A DNA stretch of 5,501 bases. Origin: Desulfobacterales bacterium. Lineage in GTDB: Bacteria; Desulfobacterota; Desulfobacteria; Desulfobacterales; QNYZ01. Under the pieces are notes generated by a model that was given only the letters and a program-made list of their open reading frames with translations, was not told the origin of the DNA and did not search any database. Position 1 is the first letter of the stretch; the number at the start of each line of letters is the position of its first letter. Below are positions 1-5,501 of the stretch, in pieces. The translations under genes were made by a program, and so were the position numbers. The DNA is taken from contig JAOZUU010000215.1 of the NCBI GenBank assembly GCA_029938515.1, forward strand, positions 1 to 5,501, read 5' to 3'.

Positions 1-47
1 TTGCTACTGACTTCAACCGTTGGAAGCAAATTATGAAAAGGAAATGA
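1..47 (+). CDS. Possible C-terminal end of an upstream gene (partial)
   Basis: The frame beginning at base 3 is open from the left edge to a TGA at 45-47 and encodes about 14 residues ending in WKQIMKRK. A charged, lysine-rich tail like this is plausible for a soluble protein end. The next gene starts 42 bp further on in the same direction, so the window may begin at the end of the preceding operon member. Frame 1 is also open as far as a TGA at 34-36, so the frame choice is not secure. Nothing can be said about function. Confidence 0.3.
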   Translation, partial: ATDFNRWKQIMKRK

Positions 48-49
48 GT

Positions 50-68
50 TTGAAATTAAAAATTTCAA
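50..68. repeat. Perfect inverted repeat, 8-bp arms with 3-bp centre
   Basis: TTGAAATT (50-57) and AATTTCAA (61-68) are exact reverse complements separated by AAA. The repeat lies in the gap between the possible upstream stop and the hydrolase start, 21 bp before the ATG. Its 19-bp span and symmetry would suit a dimeric repressor such as TetR. As RNA it would form an AT-rich hairpin, but no uninterrupted T-run follows directly, so a strong intrinsic terminator is unlikely. Operator function is inference. Confidence 0.5.
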
Positions 69-79
69 TGGGTATTTTT

Positions 80-83
80 GGAG
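80..83 (+). promoter_or_regulatory. Ribosome binding site that selects the hydrolase ATG
   Basis: GGAG sits 6 bases before the ATG at 90, which is near-ideal spacing. A longer in-frame start (TTG at 78) overlaps this site and has no convincing Shine-Dalgarno of its own. The site therefore decides in favour of the ATG and a 305-residue product. Confidence 0.75.
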
Positions 84-89
84 AAAGGT

Positions 90-1007
90 ATGAATATTAA
101 ATGGTTAGCGGTATTATTCGGAATATTATTGTTAACGGGAGGGTATTATATACTTGGTCCTGAGAATAAAAAACTGGACGATGGAGAGCGTAAAAAATTA
201 GGGGGCACATATATTAATCTTTCGGACGGTATTACACATTACAAATTGACAGGTCCGATTGGCGGAAAAGTTGTCGTCCTCGTGCATGGAGCAACCATCC
301 CTAGTTGGACATGGAACAAGCAAACGAAAGTTTTAAACGATGCCGGATTTCGAGTACTCAGTTACGATAAATATGGCCGCGGGTTTTCTGACAGGCCCAA
401 TGTGACCTACGACCAGGCGCTTTACAAAAGACAATTGCTTGAACTCGTTGATAAACTTGAACTAAGTCATAAATTCGATTTAATCGGTCTTTCCGTTGGC
501 GGTGGTACTGCCGTTAATTTTACTGCTCACTATCCGGACAGGGTCCGCAAGCTTATATTAATTTCTCCTTTAATCAATAAGTTCAAATTGCCAACCATAT
601 TTCAAATACCCGGTTTGGGAGAATTTACTGCACGCCTTATCGGTGTAAAAATCATTCTTAAGCGTTTTAATTCTCTGGTTGAAGGTAATCCTGATTCCGA
701 GACATATAAAATGCTATTTAAAAAACAAACAACTTATAAGGGTTTTCAGCGATCTCTTTTATCAATGCTTCGAAATGATGCGGTTCGGGATTACACCACT
801 GCTTACCAGAGATTAGGTAAACAAAAACATGAAATACTATTGATCTGGGGAACAGAGGACATGGAGATTACAAGAGAAATGATCAAAGACATTCGATCTT
901 TTCTTCCCCACCTTCAGTTCAAACCGGTTGAGGGTGTTGGGCATGGAATAGTATTTCAAAAACCTGAAATCATTAATACTTTGATAATTGACTTTTTAAG
1001 GAGATAA
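90..1007 (+). CDS. Membrane-anchored or exported alpha/beta hydrolase
   Basis: This is an alpha/beta-hydrolase-fold enzyme of 305 residues, probably an esterase or lipase-like hydrolase. Residues about 5-22 form one hydrophobic stretch preceded by a lysine. It is followed by a charged segment, which indicates a signal anchor or an uncleaved membrane segment; no lipobox cysteine is visible. The fold landmarks come in the expected order: the oxyanion HG at 66-67, the nucleophile elbow GLSVG with Ser135, the acid Asp257 in WGTED, and His285 in GVGHG. The catalytic triad is therefore complete. The cap region (about 165-235) is helical and basic and gives no substrate clue. The stop lies 2 bp before the next ATG, so the gene is translationally close to the desaturase-like gene. 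By eye its base composition is more AT-rich than that of the following genes. Haloalkane dehalogenase or C-C hydrolase activity cannot be excluded, since the fold is shared. Confidence 0.88.
   Translation: MNIKWLAVLFGILLLTGGYYILGPENKKLDDGERKKLGGTYINLSDGITHYKLTGPIGGKVVVLVHGATIPSWTWNKQTKVLNDAGFRVLSYDKYGRGFSDRPNVTYDQALYKRQLLELVDKLELSHKFDLIGLSVGGGTAVNFTAHYPDRVRKLILISPLINKFKLPTIFQIPGLGEFTARLIGVKIILKRFNSLVEGNPDSETYKMLFKKQTTYKGFQRSLLSMLRNDAVRDYTTAYQRLGKQKHEILLIWGTEDMEITREMIKDIRSFLPHLQFKPVEGVGHGIVFQKPEIINTLIIDFLRR
998..1003 (+). promoter_or_regulatory. Shine-Dalgarno embedded in the end of the hydrolase gene
   Basis: AAGGAG lies inside the last codons of the hydrolase gene, 6 bases before the ATG at 1010. 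With only 2 bp between the two reading frames, this arrangement implies a shared transcript and probable translational coupling. Confidence 0.75.
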
Positions 1008-1009
1008 AC

Positions 1010-2500
1010 ATGACTGATTATGATGCAATCGTTATTGGAGCGGGAAATGGCGGGTTGACCGCTTCATTAACCATGGCAAAAGCGGGTTTGAAGACCTTAT
1101 TGCTGGAACGACACAACATTCCCGGTGGGTGTGCCACCAGTTTTATCCGGGGACGATTTGAATTCGAAGTAGCCCTTCATCAATTAAGTGGTATCGGTAC
1201 GGTTGATTTTCCAGGGCCATTAATAAAAACTTTCAGTGATTTAGATGTGTTGGATGATATTGAATTTGTGGAAATGAAAAATCTATACCGGGTTGTTTAT
1301 CCGGGAAAAATGGATCTTGTCCTGAAAGCTGATCGCGCTGAATCCATAAAAACATTGCAGGAGCATTTCCCTAATGATGCTGATCAGATCGCTCGGTTTT
1401 ATGACTTTGTCTGGGAATATTGCAATCAATGGATTCACGTGGTGTTAATGAAAGATGCAGAAGCATCAGCGCAAAAGTACCCGGTTTTCTTTAAATATGC
1501 CCTTAAATCGATGCAGGAAGTATTGAACGAATACTTTACAGATCCTTTATTGCTGTCTGCTATCGGCATGTATTATGCCTATTTGGGACTTCCCCCAAGG
1601 TTGTCGCCTTTTGGGGAGTTTGCCTTGGTTTTGTGGGGCTACACTGAATTTAAACCCTGGCATATCAAAGGCGGGTCCCAGGCTTTATCTAATGCCTTGC
1701 TGAATAAATTTCTGGAACATGGGGGAACAGTCCGGTTTAATTGCAGTGCTATAAAAATTAACGTGCAGGATGAAACAGTAACGGGGGTTATTACTGAAGA
1801 CGGGGATGAGGTCTCAACCAAAAGGATTATTTCCAATGCGGGGACATATAACACTTACATTGATCTGATCGATTCTGAACAGGTTCCATCGCAAAAATAT
1901 AAGGAACTTGCCGGAAAATCGGTGGGTGTATCCGGGTTTACCATTTTCATAGGGTTTGATGAAGAACCGGATAAACTGGGCATTCGAGAGGCCACCAATT
2001 TTCTAACCATGGATGCAGACGCCAACAAGGCATATGATTACTCAAAAACCTTGCTACCAGCGAAAAACATGCTGTTTACCTGTTATGATGTGGATGACCC
2101 CCAATTCTCTCCGGTCGGATGTTGCCAGGGGGCTTTGATCTGTCTGGCATATGGGGAACCCTGGTTGAAAGTCCCCCCGGCCCGGTACTTTGAGAGAAAA
2201 TATGAATTTGCCCGGCACATGCTGACGATTTTATACAAGGTCTTTCCCAAATGTGAAAACCACATCGAAGAGATTGAGGTGGCGACACCTTTAACCCATA
2301 TGCGATATTTGGGTCACCCCGGAGGGGCTATTTACGGATTTGATCACTTGGGCAAAGACACGGATTTTTTTATTGAAAAAGCTTCCCCTATCAAGGGATT
2401 ATTTCATGCCGGGGCCTGGATGGGATCCGGGGGATTCCAACCGACATTGATGTCAGGCGCCTCAGCCGGCAGGGCTCTTATTAAATCACTGAAAAATTAA
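1010..2500 (+). CDS. FAD-dependent phytoene desaturase / CrtISO / retinol-saturase-like oxidoreductase
   Basis: This 496-residue flavoprotein has the normal length for the phytoene desaturase, carotenoid isomerase and all-trans-retinol 13,14-reductase superfamily. The N-terminal Rossmann motif is GAGNGG at residues 10-15, and Glu33 after the second strand is placed to bind the adenosine ribose. PGGCATSF (38-45) is the family's conserved segment after the dinucleotide site. WHIKGGSQAL (217-226) matches the usual central GG motif before the second FAD-contacting region. The C-terminal block from GLFHAGAW (463-470) to MSGASAGRAL (481-490) is the typical FAD-closing motif. There is no signal peptide. 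Family members desaturate, isomerise or saturate C=C bonds of isoprenoids. No phytoene synthase or other carotenoid gene lies in the window, and an electron-supplying reductase follows directly. A reductive (saturase-like) reaction on a lipid therefore seems more likely than carotenoid synthesis; this is inference. Confidence 0.88.
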   Translation: MTDYDAIVIGAGNGGLTASLTMAKAGLKTLLLERHNIPGGCATSFIRGRFEFEVALHQLSGIGTVDFPGPLIKTFSDLDVLDDIEFVEMKNLYRVVYPGKMDLVLKADRAESIKTLQEHFPNDADQIARFYDFVWEYCNQWIHVVLMKDAEASAQKYPVFFKYALKSMQEVLNEYFTDPLLLSAIGMYYAYLGLPPRLSPFGEFALVLWGYTEFKPWHIKGGSQALSNALLNKFLEHGGTVRFNCSAIKINVQDETVTGVITEDGDEVSTKRIISNAGTYNTYIDLIDSEQVPSQKYKELAGKSVGVSGFTIFIGFDEEPDKLGIREATNFLTMDADANKAYDYSKTLLPAKNMLFTCYDVDDPQFSPVGCCQGALICLAYGEPWLKVPPARYFERKYEFARHMLTILYKVFPKCENHIEEIEVATPLTHMRYLGHPGGAIYGFDHLGKDTDFFIEKASPIKGLFHAGAWMGSGGFQPTLMSGASAGRALIKSLKN

Positions 2501-2506
2501 AGGGGA
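2501..2506 (+). promoter_or_regulatory. Shine-Dalgarno of the reductase gene
   Basis: AGGGGA begins directly after the preceding TAA and ends 4 bases before the ATG at 2511. The 10-bp gap leaves no room for a promoter or terminator, so this gene and the one before it share a transcript. Confidence 0.65.
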
Positions 2507-2510
2507 AGCC

Positions 2511-3668
2511 ATGAAATCAAATTCCAAAAAACAGATTGAAGGATATAAAGATCATATCAAAGAGATCGAGGTATTTAGAAAGTATGGGGTCGAACGAACA
2601 CTTGAAAAAGGTCAGGTTTTGGATGGAATCAACGCCCTCCATCCCAAATCAATTGATCTTAAGGTTTCTAGGGTTATCAAAGAGACCCTTACGACATCGA
2701 CCCTGAGACTTGTTTCAAAAAACGGATACCTGCCGCCCTTTCAAGCCGGCCAGTACATTAACCTGTTTATGGAGATTAACGGTATTCGAACCAGCAGACC
2801 TTACAGTATCTCTTCGGCTCCCAATCAAACAGGTTACTATGACGTCACTGTCCGGCGCGTGAAAGATGGATTTGTCTCACCCTATCTTATCGATCAAATT
2901 CAGGTGGGTAATTCTCTATCCAGTACGTCACCGACTGGAAATTTTTACTACAATCCTCTTTTTCATGGAAAAGATCTTGTGTTTCTAGCGGGCGGTAGTG
3001 GCATTACGCCTTTTATGAGCATGATCAGAGAAGTTACCGATCGTGGACTGGACAGGCAAATCCACCTGATTTACGGCAGCCGCAAAGAAGATGATATTGT
3101 GTTTCATGAAGAACTGGCTGACCGCAGCTCATATGCAGATCAAATCAAATTATCCCATGTTATTTCTGAACCATCTCCGGAATACAGCGGTGCGAAAGGA
3201 TTCATTACCAAAGAGTCGATTCAGGAACTTGCGGGTGATATTGCACAAAAGACATTTTATATCTGTGGCCCGCCGGAAATGTCTACTTTTGTGTCAAAAG
3301 CATTACAGGATTTGGCTGTGCCCGGCAGGCGGACCCGAAAAGAGATTTTTGGTCCGCCGGTAAACATCACACAGCAGCCGGGGTGGCCTGAAACTGTGAA
3401 AAGCAAGGATCAGTTTGAGATTATTTTAAACGGGGGAAAGGCGATCAAGGCGGCTGCCGGTGAACCCTTAATGAATTCTTTGGAACGATCCGGGGTGGTT
3501 ATCCCTGCAACTTGCAGATCCGGTGAATGCAGTCTTTGCCGGACCAAAGTATTGAAAGGAAAAGTCTATCAACCCCAAGGGGTAAAATTAAGGAAATCGG
3601 ACCAGAAATACAATTATATTCATCCCTGTATGGCTTATCCGATAGAAGATCTGGAATTGTTGGTTTAG
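2511..3668 (+). CDS. NAD(P)H-dependent FAD/[2Fe-2S] reductase (ferredoxin-NADP reductase-like)
   Basis: This 385-residue electron-transfer protein has the domain order FAD, NAD(P), [2Fe-2S], as in the PaaE and oxygenase-reductase group. The FAD-binding domain (about 48-150) carries RPYSIS at 96-101. The nucleotide domain (about 153-270) has AGGSGITP at 160-167, YGSR at 188-191 and CGPPEM at 252-257. The C-terminal plant-type ferredoxin domain (about 300-385) has Cys335, Cys340, Cys343 and Cys373, spaced C-x4-C-x2-C-x29-C, which is complete for a [2Fe-2S] cluster. The first 45 or so residues are a charged extension before the FAD domain. The protein should take hydride from NAD(P)H and release single electrons to a partner. 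No oxygenase is encoded nearby, and the flavoprotein 10 bp upstream is the obvious acceptor. NADH versus NADPH preference cannot be judged. No terminator is evident after the stop. Confidence 0.9.
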   Translation: MKSNSKKQIEGYKDHIKEIEVFRKYGVERTLEKGQVLDGINALHPKSIDLKVSRVIKETLTTSTLRLVSKNGYLPPFQAGQYINLFMEINGIRTSRPYSISSAPNQTGYYDVTVRRVKDGFVSPYLIDQIQVGNSLSSTSPTGNFYYNPLFHGKDLVFLAGGSGITPFMSMIREVTDRGLDRQIHLIYGSRKEDDIVFHEELADRSSYADQIKLSHVISEPSPEYSGAKGFITKESIQELAGDIAQKTFYICGPPEMSTFVSKALQDLAVPGRRTRKEIFGPPVNITQQPGWPETVKSKDQFEIILNGGKAIKAAAGEPLMNSLERSGVVIPATCRSGECSLCRTKVLKGKVYQPQGVKLRKSDQKYNYIHPCMAYPIEDLELLV

Positions 3669-3706
3669 ATTTTATAAAGATTGTACACGGAATCATTTTT
3701 ATATGT

Positions 3707-3735
3707 TTGAGTTTTTTTCTATTTTGGGATATATT
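3707..3735 (+). promoter_or_regulatory. Candidate sigma70-type promoter for the NMO-like gene
   Basis: TTGAGT (3707-3712) and TATATT (3730-3735) are separated by 17 bp and match the -35 and -10 consensus at 4 and 5 of 6 positions. Transcription would begin near 3742 and leave a leader of about 57 bases. The gap is T/A-rich, so matches of this quality can arise by chance. The break in gene packing here still makes a separate promoter sensible. Confidence 0.35.
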
Positions 3736-3787
3736 TTTTTTAAGTTTCTGACAGGTGTATATCCTGAATACGCAATTGATTACCAGT

Positions 3788-3794
3788 AAAGGAG
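3788..3794 (+). promoter_or_regulatory. Shine-Dalgarno of the NMO-like gene
   Basis: AAAGGAG ends 4 bases before the ATG at 3799. It is strong in sequence, though slightly close to the start, and supports that ATG. Confidence 0.65.
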
Positions 3795-3798
3795 AAAT

Positions 3799-4761
3799 AT
3801 GTTTCAGACGACTATTACCAGAATGCTGGACATAAAATATCCCATTATCGGCGGGACCATGATGTCGATTTCCAAGGCAGATTTTGTTGCAGCCATATCA
3901 AATGCAGGAGGCTTAGGGGTTCTTGCATCGGCCATCTACCAAACCACGGAAGCATTAGGAACTGCAATTGACCGTATCTTGGAGCTGACGGACAAGCCGT
4001 TTGCAGTCAATATCAATCTTTTCCCTTCAATGAGACCCCTTAACAATGATGACTATGTGGACGTACTCGTGGAAAAAGGGGTTGTAATTGTGGAGACATC
4101 GGGCCATTCCGCCCCGGAAGATCTTTGCGCGCGGTTTAAGGAAGCAGGCATGACCTGGATACACAAATGTGTGGGAATCCGATATGCCAAAAAAGTTGAA
4201 AAAATGGGGGCTGATATTGTCACGGTTGTGGGATATGAGAACGGCGGTGCCACGGGAAAACTGGATATTGGCACCATGGTCCTGGTCCCTGTGATCAAAG
4301 ATGCCATTAATCTTCCAGTTATCGGGGGCGGTGGTATATCCGACGGAAGGGGAGTGGTTGCTTGTATGTCACTGGGTGCCGAGGCTGTTATTATTGGAAC
4401 CCGTCTTATGATGACTAAAGAATGTCCCATTCATGACAATCTGAAACAGGCACTTTGCAATGCCAGTGAGCTTGATACTATGCTGATCTTGCGTTCCATC
4501 GGTGCAACCCACCGTGTCTGGAATAACGCGGCGGCTCAAAAATGCCTGGAAATTGAAAAATCAAACGGTGATTTTGATGAGGTCCTTTCGGTTGTGACCG
4601 GGGATAAAGCCAGAAAAATGTATGATGAGGGAGATATTGATGTCGGCGTTGTCTCTGCAGGACAGGGCCTAGGCCTTATTCATGATGTTCCAACGGTTAA
4701 AGAACTTTTCGATCGAATCATGGAAGAAGCCGGACAAACAGTGGCAATGCTATCAGAATAG
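3799..4761 (+). CDS. Nitronate monooxygenase-family FMN protein (2-nitropropane dioxygenase-like), GGH-to-GGA variant
   Basis: This is a 320-residue TIM-barrel flavoprotein of the nitronate monooxygenase / 2-nitropropane dioxygenase / FabK superfamily, at normal length. It opens with the family-typical strand YPIIGGTM (14-21). NAGGLGVLA (35-43) follows, then the two phosphate-binding segments GGGGISDGRG (176-185) and GAEAVIIGTR (193-202), which should hold FMN. The strand before them normally ends in a GGH motif whose histidine acts in catalysis in characterised members. Here it reads GYENGGATG (145-153), with Ala151 in the histidine position. True nitronate oxidation is therefore doubtful, and an NAD(P)H:flavin or quinone reductase, or another redox role, is possible. 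There is no signal peptide, so it should act in the cytoplasm. It is separated from the reductase gene by 130 bp and may have its own promoter. Its stop directly abuts that of the convergent regulator. Confidence 0.85.
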   Translation: MFQTTITRMLDIKYPIIGGTMMSISKADFVAAISNAGGLGVLASAIYQTTEALGTAIDRILELTDKPFAVNINLFPSMRPLNNDDYVDVLVEKGVVIVETSGHSAPEDLCARFKEAGMTWIHKCVGIRYAKKVEKMGADIVTVVGYENGGATGKLDIGTMVLVPVIKDAINLPVIGGGGISDGRGVVACMSLGAEAVIIGTRLMMTKECPIHDNLKQALCNASELDTMLILRSIGATHRVWNNAAAQKCLEIEKSNGDFDEVLSVVTGDKARKMYDEGDIDVGVVSAGQGLGLIHDVPTVKELFDRIMEEAGQTVAMLSE

Positions 4762-4768
4762 TTATTCT
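4755..4768. terminator. Weak inverted repeat across the abutting stop codons
   Basis: AGAATA (4755-4760) and TATTCT (4763-4768) are exact inverted repeats around GT, and T residues follow to 4770 on the plus strand. A real hairpin would have five AT-rich pairs and a 4-base loop, which is weak for an intrinsic terminator. Its position exactly over the TAG and the convergent TAA is the only reason to list it. Confidence 0.2.
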
Positions 4769-5391
4769 TTTGGCTCAATAAAGTTGGAAAGTGAGAAGAA
4801 TTTAATGGTCTCTTTGGTCCGGTTTATATAATCTTTGCGGGTGATTCCCAGCATGGGCAAAAAAAAGGCTTCTCCTGAAACATAATTGTGGATGGCATTC
4901 ATAAGGGTTAATACCTTCATTTTTGCAGCAGGCGAAGCATTGTTCCTGTCTTGGGAAAGATCCATTGAATAGGCGATGTCAGATATATATTCCGGGATAC
5001 GCTCGTCAAAGCTGCAGTCATGGCGATTTTTGGTAAAATACCTGAAAATCGTGAGATTTGACAACTCAGAATGGGCGAAAAGATAGTCTACCAGCTCATC
5101 TATAGCTATTTCAATACGCTTTGCCAAGGGATGCCCTTTTATAAGGCTCTCCACGGTTATGAGTTTGGCCCTGATCCCGTCGTTCATGTCAATGATCACT
5201 GCTTCATACAGGTCCCCTTTTTCACCCCAGTGATAGTAAAGCGTGGAGATATCAATCCCCACTTCAGATGCTATCATCCGGGTGGTTGTCCCATGAAATC
5301 CGTATTCTCCGAAGAGTTTTCGGGCGGATTTAAGAATTTTTGCCTTCATAGAATCAGGATTCTGTCTCGCCTTTTCAAGGGGTGTCGCCAT
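4762..5391 (-). CDS. TetR-family transcriptional regulator
   Basis: This is a 209-residue repressor of typical TetR length. The N-terminal DNA-binding domain covers about residues 15-62. Helix 1 contains KILKSARKLFGEYGF, followed by the helix-turn-helix TTTRMIASEVGIDISTLYYH (35-54) and the usual KGDLYEAV segment (58-65). The remaining 140 or so residues are helical and form the expected ligand-binding and dimer domain, whose sequence does not reveal the ligand. The start at 5391 is chosen because its ATG has GGAGGA upstream. The longer frame begins with a TTG at 5466, lacks a ribosome site and would add 25 residues unlike a TetR terminus. The gene is convergent with the oxidoreductase genes. 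Local control of them and of itself is likely but inferred. Confidence 0.88.
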   Translation of the reverse strand: MATPLEKARQNPDSMKAKILKSARKLFGEYGFHGTTTRMIASEVGIDISTLYYHWGEKGDLYEAVIIDMNDGIRAKLITVESLIKGHPLAKRIEIAIDELVDYLFAHSELSNLTIFRYFTKNRHDCSFDERIPEYISDIAYSMDLSQDRNNASPAAKMKVLTLMNAIHNYVSGEAFFLPMLGITRKDYINRTKETIKFFSLSNFIEPKE

Positions 5392-5501
5392 TAAAGTAGT
5401 TCCTCCGACATATTTATAACCCTGATGTTTCAATATAATATTTGGGTTAAACAACGTTTGTATCAAAAAAGTTTTCTATCGCATCTGTGGAATAGCCAAG
5501 T
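5392..5501 (-). promoter_or_regulatory. Upstream region of the TetR gene (presumed promoter/operator)
   Basis: This AT-rich region should contain the regulator's promoter. On the minus strand TTGATA (5466-5461) lies 17 bp from AAATAT (5443-5438), a good -35 but a poor -10; TATATT (5437-5432) is a better -10 without a matching -35. Short symmetric elements are present: AATAT-A-ATATT at 5432-5442 and AAAC-AAC-GTTT at 5449-5459. Either could be part of an autoregulatory operator, but neither is long enough to be convincing. No coding gene is visible to the right edge. Confidence 0.35.
5401..5406 (-). promoter_or_regulatory. Ribosome binding site that selects the TetR start
   Basis: Read on the minus strand this is GGAGGA, 9 bases before the ATG at 5391. 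It supports the 209-residue product over the longer TTG-initiated frame. Confidence 0.7.

Larger units (their letters stand above)
3669..3798 (+). other. AT-rich intergenic gap between the reductase and NMO-like genes
   Basis: This 130-bp gap is strongly AT-rich, with runs of seven and eight T at 3712-3718 and 3734-3741. No GC-rich stem precedes either run, so I see no convincing intrinsic terminator. GGATATA (3727-3733) and TATATCC (3758-3764) are exact inverted repeats 24 bp apart, which may be an operator, a leader hairpin or chance. A candidate promoter is listed separately. No small coding gene with a ribosome binding site is visible. Confidence 0.6.

Noticed and set aside
78..89. TTG start giving a 309-residue hydrolase
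   Set aside because: The TTG overlaps the GGAG that serves the ATG at 90 and has no good ribosome site of its own.
1010..2500. Naming the gene crtI (phytoene desaturase)
   Set aside because: The superfamily covers many reactions, and neither phytoene synthase nor other carotenoid genes are present, so a specific symbol is not justified.
3679..3718. Intrinsic terminator after the reductase gene
   Set aside because: Only a 4-bp GATT/AATC stem precedes the T-rich sequence, too weak to form a terminator hairpin.
3527..3751. Plus-strand frame overlapping the end of the reductase gene with a hydrophobic tail
   Set aside because: The hydrophobic Phe/Leu-rich end is what T-rich intergenic DNA encodes by chance, and no ribosome site supports it.
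4053..4430. 125-codon open frame on the minus strand inside the NMO-like gene
   Set aside because: It is antisense to a well-supported gene, is rich in Pro, Ser and Thr as expected of a shadow frame, and shows no recognisable domain.
5071..5394. 107-codon plus-strand frame inside the TetR gene
   Set aside because: It lies wholly antisense to a gene with a clear helix-turn-helix and has no family features.
5392..5466. 25-residue N-terminal extension of the TetR protein from a TTG
   Set aside because: No ribosome site precedes the TTG, the added residues do not resemble a TetR terminus, and the ATG at 5391 has GGAGGA upstream.
1..5501. CRISPR array, tRNA or rRNA gene, insertion sequence or attachment site
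   Set aside because: No regularly spaced direct repeats, tRNA-like cloverleaf, transposase-like protein or terminal inverted repeats were seen.

Overview
This 5.5 kb window carries a short run of plus-strand oxidoreductase genes, preceded by an esterase-like hydrolase and closed at the right by a convergent TetR-family regulator. The Shine-Dalgarno sites (GGAG or AAGGAG types), the tight gene packing and the anaerobe-like redox enzymes indicate a bacterium of moderate to low GC content. The combination of a carotenoid-isomerase/retinol-saturase-like flavoprotein, a ferredoxin-type reductase and a nitronate-monooxygenase-like protein resembles Desulfobacterota (Desulfobacterales) gene neighbourhoods. 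That placement is from memory and has not been checked by a search.

Layout, left to right: (a) 1-47, a possible C-terminal end of an upstream gene; (b) 48-89, a short gap with a perfect 8-bp inverted repeat; (c) 90-1007, an alpha/beta hydrolase with an N-terminal membrane anchor or signal segment; (d) 1010-2500, an FAD-dependent phytoene-desaturase/CrtISO/RetSat-like oxidoreductase; (e) 2511-3668, an FAD/NAD(P)H reductase with a C-terminal plant-type [2Fe-2S] domain; (f) 3669-3798, an AT-rich gap with a plausible promoter; (g) 3799-4761, a nitronate-monooxygenase-family flavoprotein whose usual GGH motif reads GGA; (h) 4762-5391 on the minus strand, a TetR-type repressor whose stop codon abuts the previous stop with no base between; (i) 5392-5501, the upstream region of the regulator.

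The first three complete genes are separated by 2 and 10 bp and are almost certainly co-transcribed. A reasonable model is that the reductase draws electrons from NAD(P)H and passes them through its FAD and [2Fe-2S] centre to the neighbouring flavoprotein, which would then saturate or rearrange C=C bonds of a lipid or isoprenoid substrate. The membrane-associated hydrolase might release or process that substrate from an ester. The NMO-like protein is a second flavoenzyme under its own candidate promoter, and the TetR protein is the obvious candidate regulator. The substrate cannot be read from the sequence.
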